A DNA stretch of 64,000 bases from Endothia cerciana (Eukaryota; Ascomycota; Sordariomycetes; Diaporthales; Cryphonectriaceae). Made by a program: the position numbers and the translations under genes. Below are positions 11,622 to 21,595 of the stretch, piece by piece. The stretch is from NCBI GenBank assembly GCA_026119935.1, contig JALRMH010000035.1:248001-312000 (forward strand). The letters are read 5' to 3'. Below the pieces are notes generated by a model, which saw nothing but the letters and a program-made list of their open reading frames with translations, was not told where the DNA came from and made no database searches. Numbering within the stretch: the first letter of the stretch is position 1; every line of letters begins with the position of its first letter.

Positions 11622-12568
11622 GCTGTTGACAGCTAAGCAAACCTTGGAAACCGATGTGGGAACGACAGCGGTTAAAAAATTGCTTTCTGTGGGAGGCCTG
11701 GAAGGACGCATTGGGCAAGCATAAATACAGTGTTATCCTTGAAATATTGCAACTGCACGACTTCAGCTCACCTCTTTATACATGGCCAGAAGCCCAGTAA
11801 GAGAGTGGCTGACCCGGAAATTCACCTAGATAGGTATTTCCTCTCTCCAGACTTGCCGGAGACATCTCTCGTTTAAATATCCTGTGGCTAATAATACTGG
11901 GATAGGACTGTGCAGCTAAAATATTGTACCTAGGTATGGAATTTCACATTGTATCTCTTGACCAACAGACCCCAAGATTCGTGAATGCACCGACCGTCCG
12001 CTCGAAACCGACTTCTCGCCTAAACAGGTAAATCACTCGCTTGAATATTTCACCGGGTATGAGTGTTGGCAAATGCGTCCGCAGTAGGGCAATACCCAGA
12101 TCACCAATCATACCGGAAACCCAAGCTTACTTGGCCCCCGTGCTTCTTCGGCTCCCAAGCTGCATAGGACCCTTTCTTGTTAGATCATGCTCTTATGTCG
12201 AATAGGAGCGTCGCACCAACGGCAACCAACATCGCCTCATGTAGTAGAAATGCAAGCTGCAGTTGCCCGTTGGAGGATGCGGCTAGAGATAGTTGTGTAT
12301 GCATTTAAAGGCTGGAAAAATCCTATTAATTGAAATCTGAAGTACCATCAATGGGATTTCTACTCACCCTCGACTTCAAACGCAGGCCGTCGTGAGATTT
12401 CGACATCCCGAGTTCGCCGGCCCTGGCTGCTTCGCTGATTTATAGATTTATGTATCGAACAATCAAAGCTTTTCATTTATGTTTAATTCTTGATCTCTTA
12501 TTGCAACTTTTCACTTACAGCTAGAGGTTGACGAGAAAACAGTTTAGTCTGTCGACCCACCAACTTCC
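11622..12568. other. AT-rich tract with no gene
   Basis: About 950 bp between the UbiA and MFS-like relics. All frames are broken by stops and I recognise nothing. Further decayed sequence is possible. Confidence 0.55.
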
Positions 12569-12880
12569 TCAAGAAGTTGGTAGTATATTAGCGCCCCTCC
12601 ACTCTCCCAAAGTCTTGCCACGCAGCACAAGCCATACGGCAGCAGTCATGAAAGTAAACACGCAAACACCAAAGAAGAAGAACCTCCAACCTTACCCAGC
12701 AGCCTCCACAGACGGCTGTACCAGATACAAGAAGACGAAGTTGATCATGGAGGAACGCATGGAGAGAAAGACGACAAGCTCGCGGGATATCTGAAGAGGA
12801 ATGCTGGATTTGAAGGAGACGGAAAGAGATGGACGGATGAATATTGATTTGTCAGTGACCTCCTGAATCAATAAGTTCAA
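12569..12880 (-). pseudogene. C-terminal relic of an MFS-like transporter
   Basis: Read on the minus strand in one frame with one internal TAA (near 12691), this gives helix-like segments: FIRPSLSVSFKSSIPLQISR, then MINFVFLYLVQPSVEAAG, stop, then GWRFFFFGVCVFTFMTAAVW and a polar tail with GKTLGEW. The phrase GWRFFFF followed by a helix and a GKTL-E tail resembles the last membrane segment and tail of MFS transporters (PETKG-S-LEE in intact members). Only about 100 residues remain and no N-terminal half was found. It lies downstream of, and on the same strand as, the dehydrogenase relic, about 0.95 kb from the UbiA relic. The assignment rests on a short, weak match and could be wrong. Confidence 0.35.
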
Positions 12881-13976
12881 GCAGCAATGCGGATGACAAC
12901 CTTCCCAAAATGCGACCCGTCATACAAACATTGCAACGCCTCCTTCGCCTGCCCAAACTCAAAAACCCTACCCACCGGAGGCCTTATCTCATGCTTGCCA
13001 TGGAACTCACACATCTACTGAAACCGATCCCGCGGCCCATCGACGATACCATTCAGCGTCACCGTCCCCCTGACCGCGAGTATGTTGATATTGGTCAGGT
13101 CATCACTGGGGTCGTCCTGCTTGCCCGTGACGTAGCCGATACTGTTGATGACGCCGCCGAAGGTGATGTAGTGGAACGACTTGCGTAGGGTCCAGGCACC
13201 ACCGACCTCGAAGATGATATCCGCGCCGTTGCCAGCGGTGAGGTCCATGACCATCGTCCCTAAGCCCGGGCTGGTGCGGTAATTGATGCTGTGGCCGGCG
13301 CCGAGCTTTTTGGTCCGGGCGAGTTTGTCATCGATTGCGGAGATCACGTTTGCTTTGCATTTTGTCAGCGATTCAGGTGCTTAAACACTCAAACGGGCAG
13401 TGGTAATCCTCACTCGTCGCGCCGCTGGCCTTGGCGATCTGCCCTGCACAAGCACCACCTCGCCCTTACCACCCGCCTGTCCTAGCGGTCGCAAGCCGTC
13501 TATGGCAATCCACGGGGGTCACAGCGGCGAGAGGCAGACAGCTAGCCTGGCTCATCGGAGACGTAGTCAGGCACCTTGACCAAACACGTCTCCGAGAGGA
13601 TACAGTAGTCCTGGAGGACAACCTCCAGGGGCAGCCCGATACCCCTGGTCATGTGGTGCTTCTTAATCTGCCCCGTCAGGTGCGCTCGGCAGGAGGTGCC
13701 CATGACGCGGTCGCCGGCCTTATACGAGGACATATCGGAGCCGACGGCCGTGAACTCGCCGCACATGTTGGAGCAAAGGACCAGGGGTTCGTTGGAGGCC
13801 CCGTCGACGCTCTTGTGATGGTTGTACAGGTCTATTGTCACTGCTTGAATGTTCGTATAGGTTCAACACATTGCTGTCGTGGGGACCTTCTGACCGTGAA
13901 GAATGGTCTCGGAGGCGCGTTGCTTGACCGCGCGGTACATTTCGTCTGAGCGTCCTATCACCCACTTGCTTGCCAT
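12877..13976 (-). pseudogene. Decayed zinc-type alcohol dehydrogenase (MDR superfamily)
   Basis: On the minus strand a medium-chain dehydrogenase can be followed from MASKWVIGR (ATG at 13976) through PLVLCSNMCGEFTAVGSD, YKAGDRVMGTSC and VLQDYCILSETCLVKVPDY, then a frameshifted AWIAIDG-like block and GGKGEVVLVQG. After a gap come KKLGAGHSINYRT, GADIIFEVGG, FGGVINSIGYVTGKQD and NGIVDGPRDRFQ. An in-frame TAG follows, then KEALQCLYDGSHFGKVVIR and the true stop at 12877. The conserved start, order and end show this was a full gene of about 350 codons. At least three stops or frameshifts (near 13015, 13380 and 13545, and an early TGA near 13860) break it. The TAG after DRFQ is consistent with CAG-to-TAG. 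Intact relatives are NAD(P)-dependent alcohol or quinone oxidoreductases. It is almost certainly non-functional. Confidence 0.8.
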
Positions 13977-15020
13977 TCGGTACTGACATAGAGTGTTGTC
14001 CTCATATCTCTCCCGCCCCGAAGCGTTGCGAGGAAGGAGTGCTGGGCGTCGTTGACCGTCTCCTGTGAGTGTCCCACTGCTAATAGTGCAACTTTACAGA
14101 GTACCAGAGATGGACGCTATGCGTTAACATTCGGCTAGGGGTGTTAGGCTCTAAACTGGACAACAAAGAAAGGACTATCACACACATCTCGCTATCACAC
14201 ACATCTCGCTATCACACACATCTCACTACCACACACATCTCGGCTGAAGGTGGCGTACCGGCGCGCTGCACAAGAATTTCAGGGCCCGTAGACGTCGGCT
14301 CAGATCTTTGCTACCAGTGGTTTGCTTCCAAATTTCGATTCCAAGCAATGATACCATTCGGAGATATAGGTCTTGGCGGCCATGGTTGTGTCTCATCCGT
14401 CCTCTGACACGAAGACGGCGTTGACCTTCACTCCGCCTTGAACCCGGGCTCATAGTCCTACTTCCTCGCTTTGCTGCTGATAGCTGAGGCGTTTCCAAGT
14501 CTTGGAACCGCTTCAATTTTTCTGAGTCCGTCCGCTACCTTGAGAATGATGTAGACACCTATAGGAGAGTCTGCAGAGCTATCTTCATCTTGGATTGGGG
14601 ACAAGTCCAGGTGCTCGAAGATCCTCCTGCAATCTTCTTATCGCCTTCCCATACTCCCCTATAGTTCGCCGAAACAACCCCCTAAAAGATATCCTCTCTG
14701 GTGGGAGTGAGGAACACTGAGGAGCATCGGGCCAAATAAGTCGGGCCTCCACCACTTTTTCCATGAAACTGAAAACAATAAGAGAGGATAAAGCTGAGGC
14801 TATCCTTCGATTTATTCCATCGGTTTCCGCCAGTTTTGCGATTGCTAGATGTGTGGTAATGACAGTTGTGAGCTACCTAGTGCTAGTCGCGGTAGGGCAG
14901 GGCAGAAAAAGACCTCCCAAGTCTTCCACACACTCACGACTCCTTTCCCACAACGCTTGCGCCTCATGTATCAGTGAAAGCTCATAAACAGCCGTCGTGG
15001 CATGTTGATTGACGGCCGAA
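13977..15020. other. Intergenic DNA with a short tandem repeat
   Basis: About 1 kb between the dehydrogenase relic and the PL7 gene. It contains a four-copy 17-bp repeat and no convincing gene. Confidence 0.55.
14175..14242. repeat. Tandem repeat, four 17-bp units
   Basis: Four head-to-tail copies of CTATCACACACATCTCG (14175, 14192, 14209, 14226). Copies 3 and 4 each differ by one base. A simple minisatellite with no evident role. Confidence 0.9.
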
Positions 15021-16097
15021 TTAAGATACGGCAACCTGAAAGCTGTTCCAAGCAGCACCATTATCCTCCCAGCACTCATTAGTGTTTGTGAGGCTGATGG
15101 TCTCGGCAATAGCATCCTGACACGCATCGTCTTCATACACAAGAATGTGAATGCTCCGTCCGAATAGGCTCTGTCCAACAGCCTGCGTTAGCGCGCTGAA
15201 TGCCTCGTTCGCCTGGTGGCAGACGCCCAGGTTGCCAATTGTGATCGTCTCGAAGGCGCTGTCACAACACGAAGTTGAATACAGGTCCAGGGTGACCGTG
15301 TTGTCATTCGTGTTGCTCGGCTGGGTGATGGTGCACGACCCAATGTCTGAATGAGTGATGTCGATGGAGTAGAAATGAACGTCTGACGCCGAGTCACCCT
15401 GCAGATAGTTGCCGACCTTGAAATAGGAGTCCGGTCCATCAAGCTCATACGTCGACAGGTTTTGGAAAACGTCGTCATTGATCTGCACCGAAAGCACGTT
15501 GTTCTCATATCGAATCTCATATGAGAACGGCGTTGCAAGGGGAACACTTCCGACGGTAGTCGTAAGTTGATCATTGCCTTTTGTGGTCTGCTCGACACCC
15601 ATCACGATGGCTCCGCTATCATAGTAATACAGCTCACAGACTGGCTTCGGAGAGATGCTGTCGTCGATGTGGATCTGTCCGATGCATGTCGATCCACCGG
15701 CATCGAAGACTGCGAGGGAGGCGCTGAGCCTGTTGACTGAATCATAGGGTGACCAGCTGGACGGACTGTCCTCTCGCAACTCGGTACGGCAGTGTGAGCT
15801 GCCAGACGTCGTCACGCAACCCGTGTTCGCAGGCGTGCCTGGGACCTTCATCCCGAGCGAACCGTCGGCCGAGTTGGTGAAGAAGTATTCGTCCTGGAAG
15901 CCATCGCAACCCTCGAGCTCCGAAGCTGGGATTGTAGTGACACCACCGGAGGAGTCTGCGACAGAGAGCTGCAGATTGAAAATACTCAGGTCGAAGTTGC
16001 CGCCTGGTGCGCAGGAGGGGCTCAAAGCAGATGCATGCTGCAGCATTGCGAGGCTGGCTAACAGGCCAGCGCGGACGAGGTGATGAGAAGGACCCAT
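15021..16097 (-). CDS. Secreted polysaccharide lyase, PL7 (alginate-lyase-like) family
   Basis: An intronless frame of 358 residues. It starts with a cleavable-looking signal peptide (basic start, then GLLASLAMLQHASA) and has no other membrane segment. The three PL7 signatures are present in order and at normal spacing: RTELRE (104-109), QIHI (141-144) and YFKVGNYLQ (225-233). In PL7 the Arg of the first motif, the His of QIH and the Tyr of the third line the cleft, and the enzyme cleaves uronic-acid polymers (alginate or related glycuronans) by beta-elimination outside the cell. After the lyase domain (about 25-245) comes a C-terminal extension of about 105 residues with a CC pair and further cysteines, ending NECWEDNGAAWNSFQV. 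That resembles small secreted fungal cysteine-rich modules, not a known carbohydrate-binding family. The substrate is inferred only. A TATA-like TATTTAAA lies near 16180-16188, about 85 nt upstream. Confidence 0.88.
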   Translation of the reverse strand: MGPSHHLVRAGLLASLAMLQHASALSPSCAPGGNFDLSIFNLQLSVADSSGGVTTIPASELEGCDGFQDEYFFTNSADGSLGMKVPGTPANTGCVTTSGSSHCRTELREDSPSSWSPYDSVNRLSASLAVFDAGGSTCIGQIHIDDSISPKPVCELYYYDSGAIVMGVEQTTKGNDQLTTTVGSVPLATPFSYEIRYENNVLSVQINDDVFQNLSTYELDGPDSYFKVGNYLQGDSASDVHFYSIDITHSDIGSCTITQPSNTNDNTVTLDLYSTSCCDSAFETITIGNLGVCHQANEAFSALTQAVGQSLFGRSIHILVYEDDACQDAIAETISLTNTNECWEDNGAAWNSFQVAVS

Positions 16098-18852
16098 GTT
16101 GGAGTGTCAGCGATGTGCATCAAATTCAGGAGGCATGATGGATCGACCGAGATGGTGGGACATACGGAGGCGTAGTGGTTTAAATATCCGCCTTCGATCA
16201 TGGCGTGTCCTTGCCTCTACTTGGCCGTCCATGAGCCTTGGCAAATCAAGTCGATCTATGCTCTCTGGTATGTCCGAACACAGTCAGACTCGTCCTCTGA
16301 GTCCCAGATCAAGGAAGCCATCGTACCTATTCGAGATCTATGTCTCACTATTGACCGCGTTCTACTAGACAAACGAAAAACGTACGAGACGCTCGGTCTA
16401 ACTCAAGTTGGATTATGTGAGTAAGCAGCATGGTGGGAGAGGGCGCCGTGACTTGTTCGTATCGAGACAGCTTCCGTATCAGGGCAAATCCTGTTACTAA
16501 GTTAGTGTGTTAGCCTCTCCGAATGTGACCTCCATAGGCTGTGAGGCTGGTATGAGGCTTAAGGATTATTGCGTGGACTAGGCACTGCAGCTAGACTTTT
16601 GTGGGGTGTGGAGCACCGAAAAGGGCCGATGCAATATCTAGGCTTCGGGAGGTTCTTGGAGCTGACAGTTTGGGTACTGTAAAGGTGTCTTGGAAAATAA
16701 GGATAGAGTTGATCTGACTAGGCTGGATGGGAGAGGCGGGATTCCAAACACAGCGCGCCACTCCGGAGTCCGAACCTTGCCATTCCTCACTCCTCATATC
16801 CACGACTGCGATTCCTTGATCCGCTCGTGAGCCAGAAGCAGGCTGGTCTTCTCTATTAATTAAACTAACAATACCGAATCTGAGTCCGCCCTGTCGATGG
16901 CGAGTGGCGGAAACGATAGGACCGCGGAGATACGGCTGAGGAGGGTTTCATAGGCGTCCGAGCACTTGCGTGAACCCGCTTGCGCTGCCGTCAAGGAGCA
17001 ACCTCATTGGGCTCGGCGCGGGGACGACTCCTATGTGCAAGGCCAACTTTTATAGCAGTCAATTTAGACTACAGATGAATCACGGTCAACTGAGGGTCTT
17101 CATCCCTTGAAAGAGCTGCGACAGGGTATAGGTCCCATGCGTGCCCCCCTTACATATATACTGTTTAAGACAAGACCATGACTTGAGTCAGATGATAATT
17201 AACGAAGATGGTATTAAGACCCTATTCTATGGTAGCCTCGGGCCCAGGGATTTCAACCGACCAATTAGGAAGCACTGAAAGCCCATTATAGCAATGGCTA
17301 TTAGCAACGGCTATGGACTGCCTGTGTACTCGCAATACTTGTCAGGATTGAAAGAGCGTACGGACCTCCATTCCAATCTCTGCGTGGTACCAAACCGGAA
17401 CGAAAGCTTCTACTTATACGGTATAGCACAGGCCGGCTGGTAAGGTCCAGCCTGTATCGCGACCCCAGAATGGAGAAAGTGAGGCTGTCACCAGTGGGCC
17501 TTTTCCGTCGTAATATCCTGACTATCAGGCCGGTGTGAGCCTGCTCTGGACTTATAACAGCACCACTTATATACACAAAGAGTAGGACTTGGTCGCTGAC
17601 GAGATCGTCCTCCTTCGCATGAGACGAGAGTTTCAGTGAAGATAGATTAATTAGTACGAATAGCAGCAAAGCGCGAACGACATTAGGCAGCAGCCGAAGA
17701 TGTTGTAGCTCTCAAAAGTAAGACAACCCTAAGCTGACTGGTAATTATCTGTGGTCTATGTACTGCTACAGAGGTCGGTATCGCATAAGAAAGAACGTGG
17801 ACGACCTGATCAAGTAGGAGGGAGGCGGTTTGGTCAGACAGATTCCCCAGCTGCCAAGTGATTAAAATGTACTCCCCCTGATCAATAGCTAACACGTTAT
17901 GCTTGCAGATACTATTCTTCCCACGACACTCTTGAGCTGTCCTAGAACCCCCTTCTATTTGCCTGATAGATCTGTCATACTTCTTTCGATAACGAGCTTC
18001 CGTCTCATGAAGGCCTTGCGACCTCACCCAGGTTTACCATGCGGGGACGATATGTCATTGTCATAGGCGAATTTGACCTGTGGATAAGCTTCAGCGTGCT
18101 GTCAATTGATATTCGCAATTTTGGGTCGGCGACCGCCGTAGCCACCAATCAAAGGGGGATTTGTTTTTCCGAGTGGAACTCTCGTCTTCTTCTCGACGAG
18201 GCAGCAATCAGGGAGCTGGGCAGACACGTTGCACTCGTGCTTGTATCAGCTTCCGCTTGACTCCTTTCTTCTTCTGTCTAATAATACAATTACCGAAGTA
18301 GCCGGGTTGAAAAGATATGTCCGCCCGTCTCACAATTGTTATCATCTCGTCGTGGCTTTTTGTGGGGAATCATCCGGCCGATGGATTCTATCCCGGCAGA
18401 CTTGTTCATGTGTTTTCTTATCGAATTTTAGAATGTTCTGCTTCAGCACGAGCCGGAGATTGTTCCGTGGCCCAACGTTGCGCGAGTGGATCCGTTTCAA
18501 ATTATTCCCTTCCAGGGCTGCTGGATCACGGCTGAATGTCATCTCGGGTGACTGTTTTGAGATGCATGCTGGCATGTGTTGTCCGGCCTGCCTTGACACG
18601 TGGACCTCCTCCCATGGATTCACCGCTGTTCTGCTGGACGGTGGGCCCAACGCCCATAGGAAATTCATGCTTCACCAATTTCCCTCAAAATGATAATCCT
18701 AGAAAAGAAGACACGGGGGGGTCGATCATATCTCGATTTGCGTTCGCCTTGTATTTCATTTTTCGAGAAAACAAAAAAAGCAACCAACAAAAAAAAAGAA
18801 AAAAGGGACACCATCAAGTCAACTTTAATAATACACCCGAAGCAAAATCACC
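16098..18852. other. Long intergenic tract, no gene supported
   Basis: 2.75 kb of mixed-composition DNA. The first few hundred bases include the PL7 promoter. Scattered short frames show no family resemblance. The tract ends in an A-rich leader just before the gene at 18853. Confidence 0.5.
16179..16190 (-). promoter_or_regulatory. TATA-like element of the PL7 gene
   Basis: On the minus strand GGATATTTAAACC lies about 85 nt upstream of the PL7 start codon, a plausible TATA position for a fungal secreted-enzyme gene. The assignment is by position and sequence only. Confidence 0.35.
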
Positions 18853-19509
18853 ATGACTGTGAACCCGTTTCTTCAGTCACCCACAGACTTGCCGCAGGCG
18901 GCCCCAAGACTCAAGTTCTCACAACGTCACCGGCAAAAGGTGAACGACATCCAGGAGGAAACCAGGGTATTCCATCAGAACAAGATCGACCGCGTCAGCA
19001 GATGGGTGGAAGAGTGCGAGAGGGCTCGTGCGGCCGTGGAAAGTGAACAGGTCGCAGATGAGTCTTATGAATGCGACGGCGACACCGAAGACCTCCTCCT
19101 CTCAGTGCTGGTCGCTCGACCCGAGTATCAGACGGTCCCCACGGCCGGTCAGGTTCGCCAATTCGCGAGGGAGCTGCGAATGTACCAGTCGAAGCTTTGG
19201 ACGCTGGACAGGACACGGGGTTACTTCCATGTCAAGTTTCTGATGACTCGCGGGCCTGTGTCACTGCCTGAATACCCCGAGGATATTGATGACGAGCCAG
19301 ACGTCGAGGTTCAGGAGGAGGGATGGAAAACATCATGGACCAAATTGGTCACCCGGGAGATATCGCCAGCCGATGAAGAGCTCAGAAGGGAAATGATGCA
19401 GGAGTATCACAGGCGGCGGGGTATCAGGAGCAAGGTGGTGGATATTGCACGGGACACAGCAGTGCGTGCTGCTGCGTGTCCCAACTTCGTTCGGATCGAG
19501 GCCTTTTGA
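18853..19509 (+). CDS. Hypothetical protein, 218 residues, charged
   Basis: A continuous frame with a good start context (CACCATGAC) after an A-rich leader. The protein is soluble and highly charged: a basic helical N-terminal half (KFSQRHRQKVNDIQEETRVF; VSRWVEECERARAAVES), an acidic patch (PEDIDDEPDVEVQEE) and a basic, Arg-rich C-terminal helix (EYHRRRGIRSKVVDIARD). No signal peptide, membrane segment or catalytic motif is visible, and I do not recognise the family. Open length and codon choice support a real gene, but no neighbour points to its role. It stands alone between two long non-coding stretches. Confidence 0.5.
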   Translation: MTVNPFLQSPTDLPQAAPRLKFSQRHRQKVNDIQEETRVFHQNKIDRVSRWVEECERARAAVESEQVADESYECDGDTEDLLLSVLVARPEYQTVPTAGQVRQFARELRMYQSKLWTLDRTRGYFHVKFLMTRGPVSLPEYPEDIDDEPDVEVQEEGWKTSWTKLVTREISPADEELRREMMQEYHRRRGIRSKVVDIARDTAVRAAACPNFVRIEAF

Positions 19510-20069
19510 AGACGCGCCTGGCGCGACCCAACAAATATCATCATTTCTGGAAGAAAGGCGGGTGATCAGAAAATATCCCCAGGCGAGGTGGCACGCGTGG
19601 AGGCCAAAGAGAAAGAAAGCAAAAACAGCATAAAAAATAAAGACAGCGAGTGCAAACTGGGAGAGCCGAACGTGGAGCCCAGAGAAAGATTCAACAACGA
19701 CGACACAAGTTTACATCAGCAGTGTTCCTGTACGACCTGCCCGTTGCATTTGGATCGTGGTGGGAAGATTTCCCGTGGCCGTCACCCATGGGTCTTCTGT
19801 GCCCTACGGAAAAGACTTTGGCTGGCCAAAGAGAGACATGGAACCAGTATAGTACTTAGTACCTAATTAAATCCATAGACTAGAAGCTATATAGATATCC
19901 CTCCCCATCCTCCAAACCTGACCCCAACGGCAGGAGAGATTACGTAACGACTGAGCCCTATAGTTGGACGTCTCCTCATCCTCTCGCCTGAGTTGTCGTC
20001 ACATCAACCCATTCCCGGTGTTTCGTCATATCTGATCATTCCCCAGGTACGAACTGATCCTCGCCCAAA
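19510..20069 (+). other. Intergenic/promoter region of the ToxD-like gene
   Basis: 560 bp between two genes on the same strand. I see no gene in it. It must carry the terminator of one and the promoter of the other. Confidence 0.5.
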
Positions 20070-21353
20070 ATGAAAGCCCTCGCCCTCGACGCAGAGAACC
20101 GCACCGCCACCGTGGCCTCCCTTCCCATGCCTGCGCCGGGCCCTAATGAGGTCCTCATCGCCGTCAAAGCCGTCGCGCTTAACCCGGTCGACGCGCTATA
20201 CACCTTCCGGCCCCTCGGAAGCACCGGCCGCGTGATCGGCTCCGACTTCGCGGGCATCGTCGTCGCCCGCGGCCCGCCCGCGCCCCCCAACAACGATGAT
20301 ACTATCACGAACGGAGGCGGCGGCCCGAGCCGCCTGCGCAGGTCAAGCACGGCCATGACGACCGGCATCAACCGCGGCGACCGCGTCGCGGGATTCCTGC
20401 AGGGCGCGTGTAGCGTGAACGAGAGGCCGGGTGCCTTTGCGGAGTATGTGGTGTGTCCGGCGGACCTGGTGTGGCGCCTGCCCGGGCATGTGACCTTTGA
20501 GGAGGCGGCGACCGTGAGCTTGTGTGGCCTGACCGCCGCGCAGGGGTTGTTCTTCCGCCTCGGTATGGACGCGCCTTTCCAGTGGGATGACGAGAGCGAG
20601 GAAGGCGTGCTGCGCCGCGTGGAGAGTGAGACGAGCAGGGATGGAGAGGCCGACGACGGGGAGTTCTCGTTCTTCGTTGCGGGCGCCTCGACCTCGGTCG
20701 GGATGTATGTCGCGCAGCTTGTGCGGAGGAGCGCGGAGACGCGCGGGCGGAGGGTGCGGCTCATCGGGGCGGCCAGCCCGCGGAACTGGGAGATGCTCAG
20801 GGCGGAGCCGTATGGGTATGCGGTGCTGGTGGACTATCGTGATACGAGCTGGCCGGACCAGGTACGATCTGCTTCCAGTGGTGGTGTACACTTTGCGTAC
20901 GATGCTATCTCGGAAGGCTCAACGGTCAGGGACGTCAGCAGCACCCTCAGGCGGGGCGGCAAGATGGCCGTCGTGAGGTCGAAGGAAGCGGGCGCATGGG
21001 ATCCAGAGGGTGTGACGGCGGATCCTATCTATGGCGCTGTGTGGGAAGGTCTTGGTGAGGATGTCCAATACCACAGTTTCGTGGTGAAGACCTCGCACTC
21101 CAAGAGGTCGTTCGCGACGGCGTTCTACAAATGGTTGTCTGACGGGGGGCTATTGCAGCCCAATCCTGTGCGTGTCATGCCAGGTAGCTTGCACAACGTC
21201 GTCGAAGATGGGTTCAGCCTGTTGGGTACGGGCGTGTCGAGTCGGAGCAACGAGAGAGCCGAGGAGCACATGAAGCCTATCAGCGGCGAGAAGCTTGTCT
21301 ATTTGGTTGAGAAGGCAGGGAGGGGGAGCACGGGCGAGGATCACATCGCGTAA
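20070..21353 (+). CDS. ToxD-like zinc-independent medium-chain reductase (trans-enoyl reductase type)
   Basis: A single open frame of 427 residues. The N-terminal GroES-like domain shows the family pattern: MKALALD at the start, GPNEVLIAVKAVALNPVDAL, VIGSDFAGIVV, NRGDRVAGF, then GAFAEYVVCPADLVWRLP. The Rossmann domain follows with FEEAATVSLCGLTAAQGLF, a nucleotide-binding segment VAGASTSVGMYVAQL, and HFAYDAISEGSTV. The zinc-ligand cysteines of true alcohol dehydrogenases are absent, as in NADPH-dependent quinone and enoyl reductases. ToxD-like members often act beside polyketide synthases as stand-alone enoyl reductases, but none is nearby, so its substrate is open. Two low-complexity inserts (about residues 71-90 and 175-205) are unusual. 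It is longer than the roughly 350 residues typical of the family. Confidence 0.85.
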   Translation: MKALALDAENRTATVASLPMPAPGPNEVLIAVKAVALNPVDALYTFRPLGSTGRVIGSDFAGIVVARGPPAPPNNDDTITNGGGGPSRLRRSSTAMTTGINRGDRVAGFLQGACSVNERPGAFAEYVVCPADLVWRLPGHVTFEEAATVSLCGLTAAQGLFFRLGMDAPFQWDDESEEGVLRRVESETSRDGEADDGEFSFFVAGASTSVGMYVAQLVRRSAETRGRRVRLIGAASPRNWEMLRAEPYGYAVLVDYRDTSWPDQVRSASSGGVHFAYDAISEGSTVRDVSSTLRRGGKMAVVRSKEAGAWDPEGVTADPIYGAVWEGLGEDVQYHSFVVKTSHSKRSFATAFYKWLSDGGLLQPNPVRVMPGSLHNVVEDGFSLLGTGVSSRSNERAEEHMKPISGEKLVYLVEKAGRGSTGEDHIA

Positions 21354-21595
21354 TATTCCTGTTTACATGTAGAATGGTATCTCCTAGTACTCCGTATCCT
21401 AATGTGCCCAAGCCGCTACCGACTGTCTCGCCCTCAGGAGCAAAAGGTTGCATGCTCTTTCGAGCCATGTGCTTTCCGTTCTGTTTGTGCCCAAAGGTCC
21501 CTACAGCCCTCCGTCTGGTCATGGCCCCCCTCAACCTCACCCACTGCCCCTGCGCTTTGTCTAAGGCTTGACATGAAGAGTCGCGTCCTGTGTGG

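Noticed and set aside
14175..14242. CRISPR-like array
   Set aside because: The 17-bp units are directly adjacent with no spacers, and this is fungal DNA; it is a minisatellite.
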